Below, in pieces: positions 1 through 6,958 of a stretch of DNA of 15,526 bases. The position numbers and the translations under genes were made by a program. Numbering within the stretch: position 1 is the first letter of the stretch; every line of letters starts with the position of its first letter. The notes beneath the pieces are model-generated. The model was given only the letters and a program-made list of their open reading frames with translations, had not been told where the DNA came from and made no database searches. This stretch comes from Bacteroidales bacterium UBA1797 (GTDB taxonomy: Bacteria > Bacteroidota > Bacteroidia > Bacteroidales > VadinHA17), in NCBI GenBank assembly GCA_002319885.1, contig DCFT01000173.1, forward strand, positions 1-15,526. Reading direction: 5' to 3'.

Positions 1-2
1 AT

Positions 3-2867
3 TTACAGAGTTCATCGCCAGCCATTGGGAAGGGTTTAAATGTTGGTCTGACAACTGATTACAATGGGAGTGCCTGGAAAAATCCTCCCAGTATCGGAGC
101 TTATGAGAGTGGTTCGGCTGCTCCGGCTCCTGTAGTACCGGTTTATCAGAGTTCCAGTGTGGAAAACGCTTCCCCTTCAATTATTCAGATAACGTATAAC
201 CAGAGTCTCGCAAATATAGTTCCTGCTGTTTCTGCATTTACTGTTCAGGTTAATTCTGTTACCATGCCTATCAACTCCGTTGCAATTGCCAGTGGTAAAG
301 TTCAATTGACTTTGGCTAGTCCGGTTATCTCCGGCAACCAGGTGACATTCTCATATACTACTCCGGCAACTAATCCATTACAGACAACATCAGGTGGATT
401 GGCTGCAAGTATAAGTATAAAACCAGTAACAAATAACTGCACTGCAACTACTCCTGTATATGTGAGCTCAGCAATAGAGAATTCAACACCTTCACTTCTG
501 GAGATGACTTATAATATTACACTTGCAAATATTGTTCCTGCAACTTCATCTTTCTCGGTTCATGTCAATTCAACGGCCCGGACAGTCAGTACTGTAGCAG
601 TAAGCGGAACCAAAGTTCAGCTGACACTGTCGGGTCCAGTTGTATATGGGGATCTGGTTACAGTATCCTATACCAAACCATCTTCCAATCCGTTACAGAC
701 AACAGCTGGTGGTGCGGCAGCAACGATCAGTGCCCAGACAGTCACCAATAATGTCAATGCTGTCAACCCGGTATATGTAAGTTCAGCAATAGAGAGTGCA
801 ACCCCTTCACTTCTGGAGATGACTTACAATATGACACTTGCAAATATTGTTCCTGCAACTTCATCTTTCTCGGTTCATGTCAATTCAACGGCCCGGACAG
901 TCAGTACAGTTGCAGTAAGCGGAACCAAAGTTCAGCTGACACTTTCGGGTCCTGTTGTATATGGGGATCTGGTTACAGTATCCTATACCAAACCATCTTC
1001 CAATCCGTTACAGACAACAGCGGGTGGTGCAGCAGCAACGATCAGTGCCCAGACGGTCACCAATAATGTCAATGCTGTCAACCCGGTATATGTCAGTTCA
1101 GCAATCGAAGATGAATCACCTTCACTTCTTGAGATGACTTACAATTTGACACTTGCAAATATTGTTCCTGCAGCTTCATCTTTCTCGGTTAACGTCAATT
1201 CAACAGCTCGCACAGTAACTACAGTTGCAGTAAGCGGGACGAAAGTTCAGCTGACGCTTTCAGATCCTGTTGTATATGGGGATATAGTAACAGTATCATA
1301 TACCAAACCATCTTACAATCCTTTGCAGACAACAGCGGGTGGTGCAGCGGCAACAATCAGTGCCCAGACAGTCACCAATAATGTCAATGCTGTCATCCCG
1401 GTATATGTCAGTTCAGCAATCGAAGATGAATTACCTTCACTTCTTGAGATGACTTACAATTTGACACTTGCAAATATTGTTCCTGCAGCTTCATCTTTCT
1501 CGGTTAACGTCAATTCGACAGCTCGCACAATAACTACAGTTGCAGTAAGCGGGACGAAAGTTCAGCTGACGCTTTCAGATCCTGTTGTATATGGGGATAT
1601 TGTGACAGTATCATATACCAAACCATCTACCAATCCTTTGCAGACAACAGCGGGTGGTGATGCGGCAACAATCAGTGTCCAGACGGTCACCAATAATGTT
1701 AATTCTGTTAACCCGGTATATGTAAGTTCAGCAATTGAAGATGCAACACCTTCACTTCTGGAGATGACTTACAATATGACACTTGCAAATATTGTTCCAG
1801 TTGCTTCATCTTTCTCGGTTAACGTTAATTCAACGGCCCGGCCAGTCAGTAAAGTTGCAGTAATCGGGACCAAAGTTCAGTTAACCTTATCAAGCCGTAT
1901 TTTTTCCACCGACATAGTTACAGTATCATATAATAATCCTCCAGCAGATCCGATACAGACTTCTTCAGGCGGAATTGCCTCAGATATAATTAACGAGTCA
2001 GTAATTAATAATTGTGTTGATATAGCTCCAACAGCAGAAGTTACTTCTCCTCTTAATAACAGCTCATTTACATCTCCGGCTAATATAACTATTACAGCAA
2101 AAGCTTCTGATACAGATGGATCAGTCAGGTTGGTGGAATTCTACAATGGACAAATACGGCTGGGATCAGTTACTGCAGCACCATATACATTTAGGTGGAA
2201 TAATGTTGCAGCCGGAAATTATTCTATAATTGTTATTGCAACTGATAACCAGAACAAGAAAACCACTTCAGCTGCCGTGCCAATTTATGTAACTAATAAA
2301 ATACAGGTACCGAACAAGCATCCTGTAATAAAAATATTTAATCCGCGCAAGGGCCTGACTTATGATGATCTATCCACTATTGAGATTGATGCTGAAGCAT
2401 CCGATCCCGATGGAACAATAAGTAAAGTAGAATTCTATAACGGCAATGAAAAACTTGTTGAGATGACTTCGGCTCCTTACGTCTATACATGGAAAGATGT
2501 TGCTGCAGGAACTTATACCATCACAGCGGTAGCTACCGATAATTTAAATGATACTACTATTTCTTCTCCTGTTGAATTCATAGTCGGGGCAAAGGTTAAA
2601 TATGATGCTAATTCGGATATGATCAATCTTTATCCAAATCCAAATGATGGTCATTTCTCCATTGCTTTTATTAGTCCGCTTCAGAATGACAAAAGTGAAA
2701 TTGTTATTACAGATTTAGCAGGTAAACAGGTTTATAGTGGTCCGGTATTAAAAGAAGAGATCACAAAACAATTTGATTTGTCGGGCAATAAGGCCGGTAT
2801 TTATGTAATGATGATAAAAGACAAGAATATATTAGTAACAAAGAAATTCATTAAAAACAGTCAGTAA
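3..2867 (+). CDS. Large T9SS-secreted surface protein, 5' truncated: beta-helix end, six SwmB-like repeats, two Ig-like domains, sorting tail
   Basis: The reading frame is open from base 3, so the gene begins upstream of the window; the GTG at 159 is internal and not a credible start. The first residues (3-113) end in a D-Y-N-G ... IGAYE motif typical of the C-terminal edge of right-handed parallel beta-helix (choice-of-anchor Q / pectate-lyase-like) domains. Six tandem 105-residue units follow (138-2027). They resemble SwmB/SWM repeats, with motifs such as VQLTL, VTVSYTKP and NPLQTTAGG. Two Ig-like domains of the Big_7 type follow (about 2028-2300 and 2319-2586), each with SDxDGxxxxVEFYNG and an APYxxxW segment. 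The end (about 2610-2864) is a T9SS type A sorting domain (LYPNPNDG ... AGIYVMMI), which predicts export through the outer membrane and cell-surface attachment. The likely role is adhesion or carbohydrate binding. Enzyme activity, if any, would lie in the missing N-terminal part. Confidence 0.9.
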   Translation, partial: LQSSSPAIGKGLNVGLTTDYNGSAWKNPPSIGAYESGSAAPAPVVPVYQSSSVENASPSIIQITYNQSLANIVPAVSAFTVQVNSVTMPINSVAIASGKVQLTLASPVISGNQVTFSYTTPATNPLQTTSGGLAASISIKPVTNNCTATTPVYVSSAIENSTPSLLEMTYNITLANIVPATSSFSVHVNSTARTVSTVAVSGTKVQLTLSGPVVYGDLVTVSYTKPSSNPLQTTAGGAAATISAQTVTNNVNAVNPVYVSSAIESATPSLLEMTYNMTLANIVPATSSFSVHVNSTARTVSTVAVSGTKVQLTLSGPVVYGDLVTVSYTKPSSNPLQTTAGGAAATISAQTVTNNVNAVNPVYVSSAIEDESPSLLEMTYNLTLANIVPAASSFSVNVNSTARTVTTVAVSGTKVQLTLSDPVVYGDIVTVSYTKPSYNPLQTTAGGAAATISAQTVTNNVNAVIPVYVSSAIEDELPSLLEMTYNLTLANIVPAASSFSVNVNSTARTITTVAVSGTKVQLTLSDPVVYGDIVTVSYTKPSTNPLQTTAGGDAATISVQTVTNNVNSVNPVYVSSAIEDATPSLLEMTYNMTLANIVPVASSFSVNVNSTARPVSKVAVIGTKVQLTLSSRIFSTDIVTVSYNNPPADPIQTSSGGIASDIINESVINNCVDIAPTAEVTSPLNNSSFTSPANITITAKASDTDGSVRLVEFYNGQIRLGSVTAAPYTFRWNNVAAGNYSIIVIATDNQNKKTTSAAVPIYVTNKIQVPNKHPVIKIFNPRKGLTYDDLSTIEIDAEASDPDGTISKVEFYNGNEKLVEMTSAPYVYTWKDVAAGTYTITAVATDNLNDTTISSPVEFIVGAKVKYDANSDMINLYPNPNDGHFSIAFISPLQNDKSEIVITDLAGKQVYSGPVLKEEITKQFDLSGNKAGIYVMMIKDKNILVTKKFIKNSQ
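138..2027 (+). repeat. Six tandem 315-bp coding repeats (SwmB-like, 105 residues each)
   Basis: The units start at 138, 453, 768, 1083, 1398 and 1713, each with a Pro codon opening a PVYxSS motif, and the spacing is exactly 315 bp every time. Units 1 and 6 are the most diverged. Units 2 and 3 differ at about 15 of 315 bases, and units 4 and 5 also at about 15, counted by eye. Units 2-3 share HVNSTARTVS and units 4-5 share NVNSTART(V/I)T. This pattern suggests internal duplications plus partial homogenisation. The repeats should each form a beta-sandwich, giving an extended stalk. They are protein-coding repeats, not CRISPR or transposon repeats. Confidence 0.95.
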
Positions 2868-2961
2868 TTGATTTGTTTGAAGAGGATTAAATTAACTGTT
2901 GTCAACCTTAATATGGTAATAACCTGATCTATATATTCTGCAGTACATTCACTTTGTTTAG

Positions 2962-2990
2962 AGTCCCTCGAAATTTCGGGGGACTTTTTT
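2962..2990 (+). terminator. Intrinsic terminator of the T9SS surface protein gene
   Basis: Bases 2962-2985 form a fully self-complementary hairpin: AGTCCCTCGAAA pairs with TTTCGGGGGACT, with one G-T wobble and the innermost A-T pairs forming the loop. A T-tract at 2985-2990 follows directly. It lies about 95 bases after the stop codon and before the next start, so it separates the two transcription units. Confidence 0.85.
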
Positions 2991-3069
2991 AAGTTTTCTG
3001 TTTTTATGCTAAAGTTGAAAACGTTTAAAAAGAACCTAATATTTAAATCAGTTATCTATAAGCAAATAG

Positions 3070-3077
3070 TATCTTCG
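3070..3077 (+). promoter_or_regulatory. Possible -7 element for the SRPBCC gene
   Basis: TATCTTCG matches the Bacteroidota -7 consensus TAnnTTTG except at one position and lies 18 bases before the ATG at 3096. No convincing -33 TTTG was found at the right distance, so this is weak. It fits the choice of 3096 over 3006 as start, because 3006 lies only 15 bases after the preceding terminator. Confidence 0.25.
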
Positions 3078-3095
3078 CCAGGTTTAAATTGTAAA

Positions 3096-3839
3096 ATGAA
3101 TTTAAGATTTGAAGAGTTGCGTGAGGTTAGATTAAGGTTTTTTATTTTACTCCTTGTTTTAGGGTTTTCATTACAGCCATGTATTGCTCAGACTCTTAGG
3201 AAGATAAACATTGATGAAATCCCGCAAAGAAGGATTCGTAAGTACATTGTATCGAGGTCGATTGATAAGATGGATGATTTTTCCTCAATACATGCAAGTT
3301 GGAATAAAGATATTGATAAATCTGATTTCAATGTAATTGAAAAAACATTCTTTCTAAATTGTGAACCAGATGAAGCATGGGAATTCTACAGGCATGCTAA
3401 TGTTTTCAATATATGGAATGGAAAATCAGTGAGGTTTGGGTTACTCATCTCAAAATGTTCCAACTCTATTATAAGTACCAGTAAATGTTCATTTCATGAA
3501 ATAGATACAGGTGATGTATATTTTCTCAATCTGAAACTGATGAAAGGTTTGCTAAATGTCCAGGTTGCCTTCGAAATTATTAGTATTGATCAGGACAAGC
3601 GATTATTGGAGTTTAGCTATATTGAAAATAATAAATCATCCGGGAAACAGAGTTTACAGTTTTTAGACGATGGACCGGGGAGAACAAAAATTATTCATAG
3701 AAGCTATTTTAAAAGCAATTCTTTCCTTCGTGATAAAATATTTTACCCCTATTTTCATAAGAAATTCATAACAGAGTTTCACAGTAATATGAATCACATA
3801 ATTAGTAGTAAGAATCTTCCTTTTACTATTATTAAATAA
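3096..3839 (+). CDS. Exported SRPBCC-fold (START/polyketide-cyclase-like) protein
   Basis: From the ATG at 3096 the product is 247 residues. It has a charged N-region, a hydrophobic core (FFILLLVLGFSL) and a signal peptidase I-like site (CIA before Q), so export to the periplasm is predicted. The in-frame ATG at 3006 would add 30 residues in front of this signal and lies just after a terminator, so I prefer 3096. The mature part resembles SRPBCC ligand-binding domains: an N-terminal strand with CEPDEAWEFYRHANVFNIWNG, a middle region of strands, LLEFSYIENNKSSGKQSLQF, GRTKIIHRSYF, and a long C-terminal helix (FHKKFITEFHSNMNHII). This fold binds hydrophobic ligands in a deep cavity, but I see no catalytic signature. 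It is a single-gene unit with its own terminator. The family call is moderately sure and the function unknown. Confidence 0.65.
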   Translation: MNLRFEELREVRLRFFILLLVLGFSLQPCIAQTLRKINIDEIPQRRIRKYIVSRSIDKMDDFSSIHASWNKDIDKSDFNVIEKTFFLNCEPDEAWEFYRHANVFNIWNGKSVRFGLLISKCSNSIISTSKCSFHEIDTGDVYFLNLKLMKGLLNVQVAFEIISIDQDKRLLEFSYIENNKSSGKQSLQFLDDGPGRTKIIHRSYFKSNSFLRDKIFYPYFHKKFITEFHSNMNHIISSKNLPFTIIK

Positions 3840-3840
3840 T

Positions 3841-3864
3841 GTTCTGACAGAGATCAGGACTTTT
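3841..3864 (+). terminator. Intrinsic terminator directly after the SRPBCC gene
   Basis: GTTCTGA (3841-3847) pairs with TCAGGAC (3854-3860) with one G-T wobble and a six-base loop, followed by TTTT (3861-3864). It begins one base after the stop codon. The stem is short, but position and T-run support termination. Confidence 0.6.
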
Positions 3865-3912
3865 AAATTCTTACTCTTTAGCACCTTAGATTATTAATAT
3901 GAGGTAAAGAAG

Positions 3913-3945
3913 CTTTATTAATAAAGATTTTCCTGCAGGTACCTG
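3913..3945. promoter_or_regulatory. Two palindromes upstream of the desaturase gene
   Basis: The spacer between 3840 and 4078 holds a perfect 14-bp palindrome, CTTTATTAATAAAG (3913-3926), and a perfect 10-bp palindrome, CAGGTACCTG (3936-3945). Both lie roughly 80-110 bases upstream of the candidate promoter at 4022. They could be regulator-binding sites. Short AT-rich palindromes also arise by chance, so this is only a candidate. Confidence 0.25.
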
Positions 3946-4021
3946 TCTAAGAGAGTTATTCGCCGACTTGTTTATGCAATATACCGATTTTAATTTTACT
4001 TTTTTCAGCGTTTAATTTTTC

Positions 4022-4051
4022 TTTGACAGGAAATAGCAAATTTTATTTCTG
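4022..4051 (+). promoter_or_regulatory. Candidate Bacteroidota-type promoter for the desaturase gene
   Basis: TTTG at 4022-4025 is followed after 18 bases by TATTTCTG (4044-4051), one mismatch from TAnnTTTG. Spacing fits the -33/-7 arrangement of the Bacteroidota primary sigma factor. The predicted transcription start is near 4058, about 20 bases before the ATG at 4079. Confidence 0.45.
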
Positions 4052-4078
4052 TTAAGGAATTTACAAAGAGCTGATCAA

Positions 4079-5563
4079 ATGACAAAAAAAATAGTAATTA
4101 TCGGAGGAGGAGTAGCAGGATTATCTGCAGGAATTTATGCAAGGTTAAATGGTTTTGATACAGAAATCATTGAAATGCATTCCATTACAGGAGGACAATG
4201 TACTGCCTGGAACCGTAAAGGATACCGTTTTGATTACTGTCTTCATTGGCTGGTTGGTACACGGAACGGTCCGTTCAATGATATATGGAAAGAGACCAAT
4301 GTTATAAATGACAGCATCAAAATAATTGATCATGAAGTTCATACAAAGTTATTTGATGAAGCCGGAAAGGAATTTATAATCTATACTGATCTTAACAGGT
4401 GGGAAGAATACTTATGCAAATTTGCACCCGAAGATTCAACCAGGATTAAAAGGATGTGTGCAGATATGAGAAAATCTGCATTTATTCAACCTTATTCCGA
4501 CCCTCCAGGATTTAGAAAATTAGGACGCACAATTGCCTCAATGTTCAGGACGATACCTGTTATGATCCTATTTATGAGATATGGGCGTAAAAATTGTAAT
4601 GAATATTTCAGGATGATGGGATTTAAAAATGAATCTCTTTTATATTTCCTTAACAGTATTTTTGGATCACGTGATTTTTCAGCCCTTGCTTTTATTATGA
4701 TGTTCGCATGGTTTAATCAGAAGAATGCAGGGTACCTTATTGGTGGTTCACGACCTCTGGCGCAGAGAATGACGGACAGATACCTTGATTTGAATGGTAT
4801 ACTCAGAACACAGACCCGGGTAACCAAAATAGTAGTGGAGAAAAATATTGCAAAAGGAGTAATCCTTAATGATGGTACAGAAATTAAAGCTGATTATGTA
4901 ATCAGTGCTTCTGATGGGCATGCTACAATATTTGGTATGCTTGAAGGACAATATATCGATAAGAAAATATCAGATGCATATAAAAACTGGGAGCTATTTA
5001 CTCCTATCGTACAGGTATCTTTTGGTATTAATAAAATTATTAAGTCGGAAGCACCATCTGAAACATGGATTATTAAAGATCAGATAATAGGAATGACCAA
5101 AACCGGGAACGGTTACTCAATTATGAACTATTATTTTGATCCAACTATGGCACCCGGAGAAAAGTCGGTCATTGTTATTCGTTATGAATCTCCGTGGGAG
5201 TTATGGAAAGATATTGATAGCAATAAATATAAAATTGAAAAAGAGCAGATAGAAAAGGATGCCAGAGCTGTATTGGAAAAGAGGTATCCCGGGATATCTG
5301 ACTATATTGAAGTTTGTGACGTTGCCACTCCTTTAACCGATGTGAACTATACCGGAGTATGGAAGGGATCATATGAAGGATTCATGCCATCGAGTAAAAA
5401 CCTTATGAATAATATCAATGCATCCATCCCAGGTTTGAAAAATTTTTATATGGCCGGTCAATGGCTTTTCCCGGGTGGAGGATTACCTCCTGCGGGTCAG
5501 TCGGGGAAATGGGCGGTTCAATATATCTGCAGGGATGAGCACAAGGTGTTCAGGACTAAATAA
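4079..5563 (+). CDS. Phytoene desaturase-like NAD(P)/FAD-dependent oxidoreductase
   Basis: The 494-residue protein opens with a dinucleotide-binding Rossmann motif (IIGGGVAGLSAG, residues 7-18) and an acidic Glu near residue 32 that would hold the FAD ribose. GGQCTAWNRKGYRFD (about 38-52) is the second FAD contact typical of the CrtI / all-trans-retinol 13,14-reductase superfamily. The C-terminal signature MAGQWLFPGGGLPPAGQSG (458-476) is the closing FAD-binding motif. Length matches CrtI-type enzymes (about 490-510). These enzymes desaturate, isomerise or saturate polyene or other hydrophobic chains at the membrane. No crtB or other carotenoid gene is in view, so the substrate is unknown. 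No signal peptide is seen; the protein is probably cytoplasmic and membrane-associated. The next gene on the same strand, 189 bp away, is an O-methyltransferase. Confidence 0.85.
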   Translation: MTKKIVIIGGGVAGLSAGIYARLNGFDTEIIEMHSITGGQCTAWNRKGYRFDYCLHWLVGTRNGPFNDIWKETNVINDSIKIIDHEVHTKLFDEAGKEFIIYTDLNRWEEYLCKFAPEDSTRIKRMCADMRKSAFIQPYSDPPGFRKLGRTIASMFRTIPVMILFMRYGRKNCNEYFRMMGFKNESLLYFLNSIFGSRDFSALAFIMMFAWFNQKNAGYLIGGSRPLAQRMTDRYLDLNGILRTQTRVTKIVVEKNIAKGVILNDGTEIKADYVISASDGHATIFGMLEGQYIDKKISDAYKNWELFTPIVQVSFGINKIIKSEAPSETWIIKDQIIGMTKTGNGYSIMNYYFDPTMAPGEKSVIVIRYESPWELWKDIDSNKYKIEKEQIEKDARAVLEKRYPGISDYIEVCDVATPLTDVNYTGVWKGSYEGFMPSSKNLMNNINASIPGLKNFYMAGQWLFPGGGLPPAGQSGKWAVQYICRDEHKVFRTK

Positions 5564-5600
5564 TTCCATCTATTCCGCTTCCGGGTTATACCACACATAA

Positions 5601-5619
5601 AAAAGTTAAGTGAACTTTT
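5601..5619. repeat. Short inverted repeat after the desaturase gene
   Basis: AAAAGTT (5601-5607) and AACTTTT (5613-5619) are perfect inverted arms around a 5-base spacer. This might be a weak terminator of the desaturase gene, with the T's belonging to the stem. It might instead be a second operator beside the larger palindrome at 5632-5660. Only two G-C pairs are present, so the hairpin would be unstable. Confidence 0.3.
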
Positions 5620-5631
5620 AAACATAATGAC

Positions 5632-5660
5632 TGTTTATTTAGAAACATTCTAAATAAACA
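5632..5660. promoter_or_regulatory. Perfect 13-bp inverted repeat upstream of the methyltransferase gene
   Basis: TGTTTATTTAGAA (5632-5644) and TTCTAAATAAACA (5648-5660) are exact reverse complements separated by ACA. The site lies about 90 bases before the ATG at 5753. No T-tract follows on either strand, so it does not look like an intrinsic terminator. The symmetry, length and short spacer fit a dimeric regulator operator, or an RNA hairpin in the leader or at the desaturase mRNA end. The binding protein cannot be named from this window. Confidence 0.5.
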
Positions 5661-5752
5661 AAACTAGCCGGCAATTCAATTAGTTGTCTTTGATATTTCT
5701 TAATCAATTTACAATTAAAACGGAGTCATTATTAACTTAACTTAAATTAATT

Positions 5753-6808
5753 ATGAAAACTTCATCTGATATTCAAGTACAACAAGAGAAGATTGTAGAT
5801 CCGTCACATATTTTGCAAATAGGGATGGGTTTCTTTGCTTCCAAAACATTATTAACTGCTGTAAAATTAAATCTTTTTACACTTCTGGCTGTCAGACCTT
5901 TGTCTGCAAAGGAGATTAAATTTGAGGTCTGTTTGAACGGAAGAGGTCTCTATGATTTTTTAGATTCATTAGTCGCACTGGGATTCTTGCAACGGACAGG
6001 CATTAAAAGTAATGCCATCTATTCAAATTCTGCAGATGCAGATCTCTTCCTTGACAAAAATAAACTTACCTATGCCGGAGGAATTCTTGAAATGGCCAAT
6101 AACAGATTGTATCCTTTCTGGAATTTCCTTGAGGAAGGGTTAAGAACAGGTACTCCTCAAAATGAAACCAGAACCGGAAGAAAGCCATTGTTTGAAGAAA
6201 TATATTCAGATATTGACAGGACCCGGGAATTTGTAAACGCCATGGGCGGTATACAACTTGGAAATTTTGTAAAATTTGCCAATGAATTTGATTTTTCCAA
6301 ATACAATACCTTCTGTGATATAGGAGGTGCCGGAGCTCAATTGTGTGCTCAGGTGGCTGTACACAATCCAAACATAAAATGCATATCTTTTGACCTTCCA
6401 CAGGTAAGTCCTATTGCTCTTGAGAATATGAGTAAGCTGGGATTATCCTCCAGGGTAAAAATACAGTCCGGAGATTTCTTCACCGAAGATTTCCCAAAAG
6501 CAGATGTAATTGCAATGGGGAATATCCTTCATGGATGGGGCATTGATGATAAGAAAAAACTTATAGTTAAGGCATACGATGCATTGCCAAAAGGAGGGTC
6601 ACTTGTGATTATTGAAAATATCATTGATGATGAAAGACGTGAAAATGCATTTGGATTAATGATGTCTCTTAATATGCTGATTGAGACTAATGAGGGGTAT
6701 GATTTTACAGCCGCTGATTTTGATGGGTGGGCAAGGGAGGCCGGATTTGCTCATACTTCTGTTATGCCTTTGACAGGACCATCGAGTGCAGTAATTGCCG
6801 TAAAATAG
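5753..6808 (+). CDS. SAM-dependent O-methyltransferase, family 2 (COMT/CrtF/ASMT-like)
   Basis: The 351-residue protein has the two-part build of family 2 O-methyltransferases. An N-terminal helical, winged-helix-like dimerisation domain (about 15-100) contains SAKEIKFEV..GRGLYDFLDSLVALGFL. The C-terminal Rossmann methyltransferase domain (about 145-351) has SAM motif I as FCDIGGAGAQLC (187-198), an acidic Asp near 214 (SFDLPQV), GDFF (240-243) and NILHGWGIDDKK, whose His260 aligns with the catalytic base of plant COMT-type enzymes. Typical substrates are hydroxyls on aromatic rings, indoles, polyketides or carotenoids. Motif I has GGAGA where GGGTG is usual. The preceding gene is a phytoene-desaturase-like enzyme, which makes a lipophilic substrate plausible. 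It ends 150 bp from a convergent gene. The family is sure; the substrate is not known. Confidence 0.9.
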   Translation: MKTSSDIQVQQEKIVDPSHILQIGMGFFASKTLLTAVKLNLFTLLAVRPLSAKEIKFEVCLNGRGLYDFLDSLVALGFLQRTGIKSNAIYSNSADADLFLDKNKLTYAGGILEMANNRLYPFWNFLEEGLRTGTPQNETRTGRKPLFEEIYSDIDRTREFVNAMGGIQLGNFVKFANEFDFSKYNTFCDIGGAGAQLCAQVAVHNPNIKCISFDLPQVSPIALENMSKLGLSSRVKIQSGDFFTEDFPKADVIAMGNILHGWGIDDKKKLIVKAYDALPKGGSLVIIENIIDDERRENAFGLMMSLNMLIETNEGYDFTAADFDGWAREAGFAHTSVMPLTGPSSAVIAVK

Positions 6809-6841
6809 ACACTGGGGATAAAACCCGATTGTAAGGTAACT

Positions 6842-6892
6842 GGTTGCATCTTTTCCGCAAGTTTCTTTTTTAAAAATGGGAAAGTTGCAACC
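6842..6892. terminator. Long imperfect stem between convergent genes
   Basis: GGTTGCATCTTTTCC (6842-6856) pairs with GGGAAAGTTGCAACC (6878-6892) with one mismatch and one G-T wobble, across a 21-base T-rich loop. It sits between the converging methyltransferase and Ldh-family genes, where a two-way terminator is expected. No clean T-tract follows either arm, so the mechanism is uncertain. Confidence 0.4.
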
Positions 6893-6958
6893 CATAATCT
6901 ATTTCATGGCAATGATTAGTTATATTCTAATTACTAGTTAGTTTTGATTATTATTATG

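Noticed and set aside
159..161. GTG at 159 as the start of the surface protein
   Set aside because: The frame is open to the window's first bases and encodes a recognisable beta-helix end before it.
955..1137. Small plus-strand reading frame inside the repeats
   Set aside because: It is an out-of-frame shadow of the repeat coding sequence with no recognisable protein features.
138..2027. Tandem repeats as a CRISPR array or satellite
   Set aside because: The 315-bp period is in frame, codes for a continuous domain array and has no spacer structure.
3006..3095. Earlier ATG for the SRPBCC protein
   Set aside because: It lies 15 bases after a terminator and would bury the signal peptide behind 30 extra residues; 3096 fits better, though this is not proven.
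5601..5619. Confident terminator for the desaturase gene
   Set aside because: The stem has only two G-C pairs and no separate T-tract.
4079..6808. A full carotenoid biosynthesis cluster
   Set aside because: No phytoene synthase, cyclase or GGPP synthase gene is in the window; only the desaturase-like and methyltransferase families are present.
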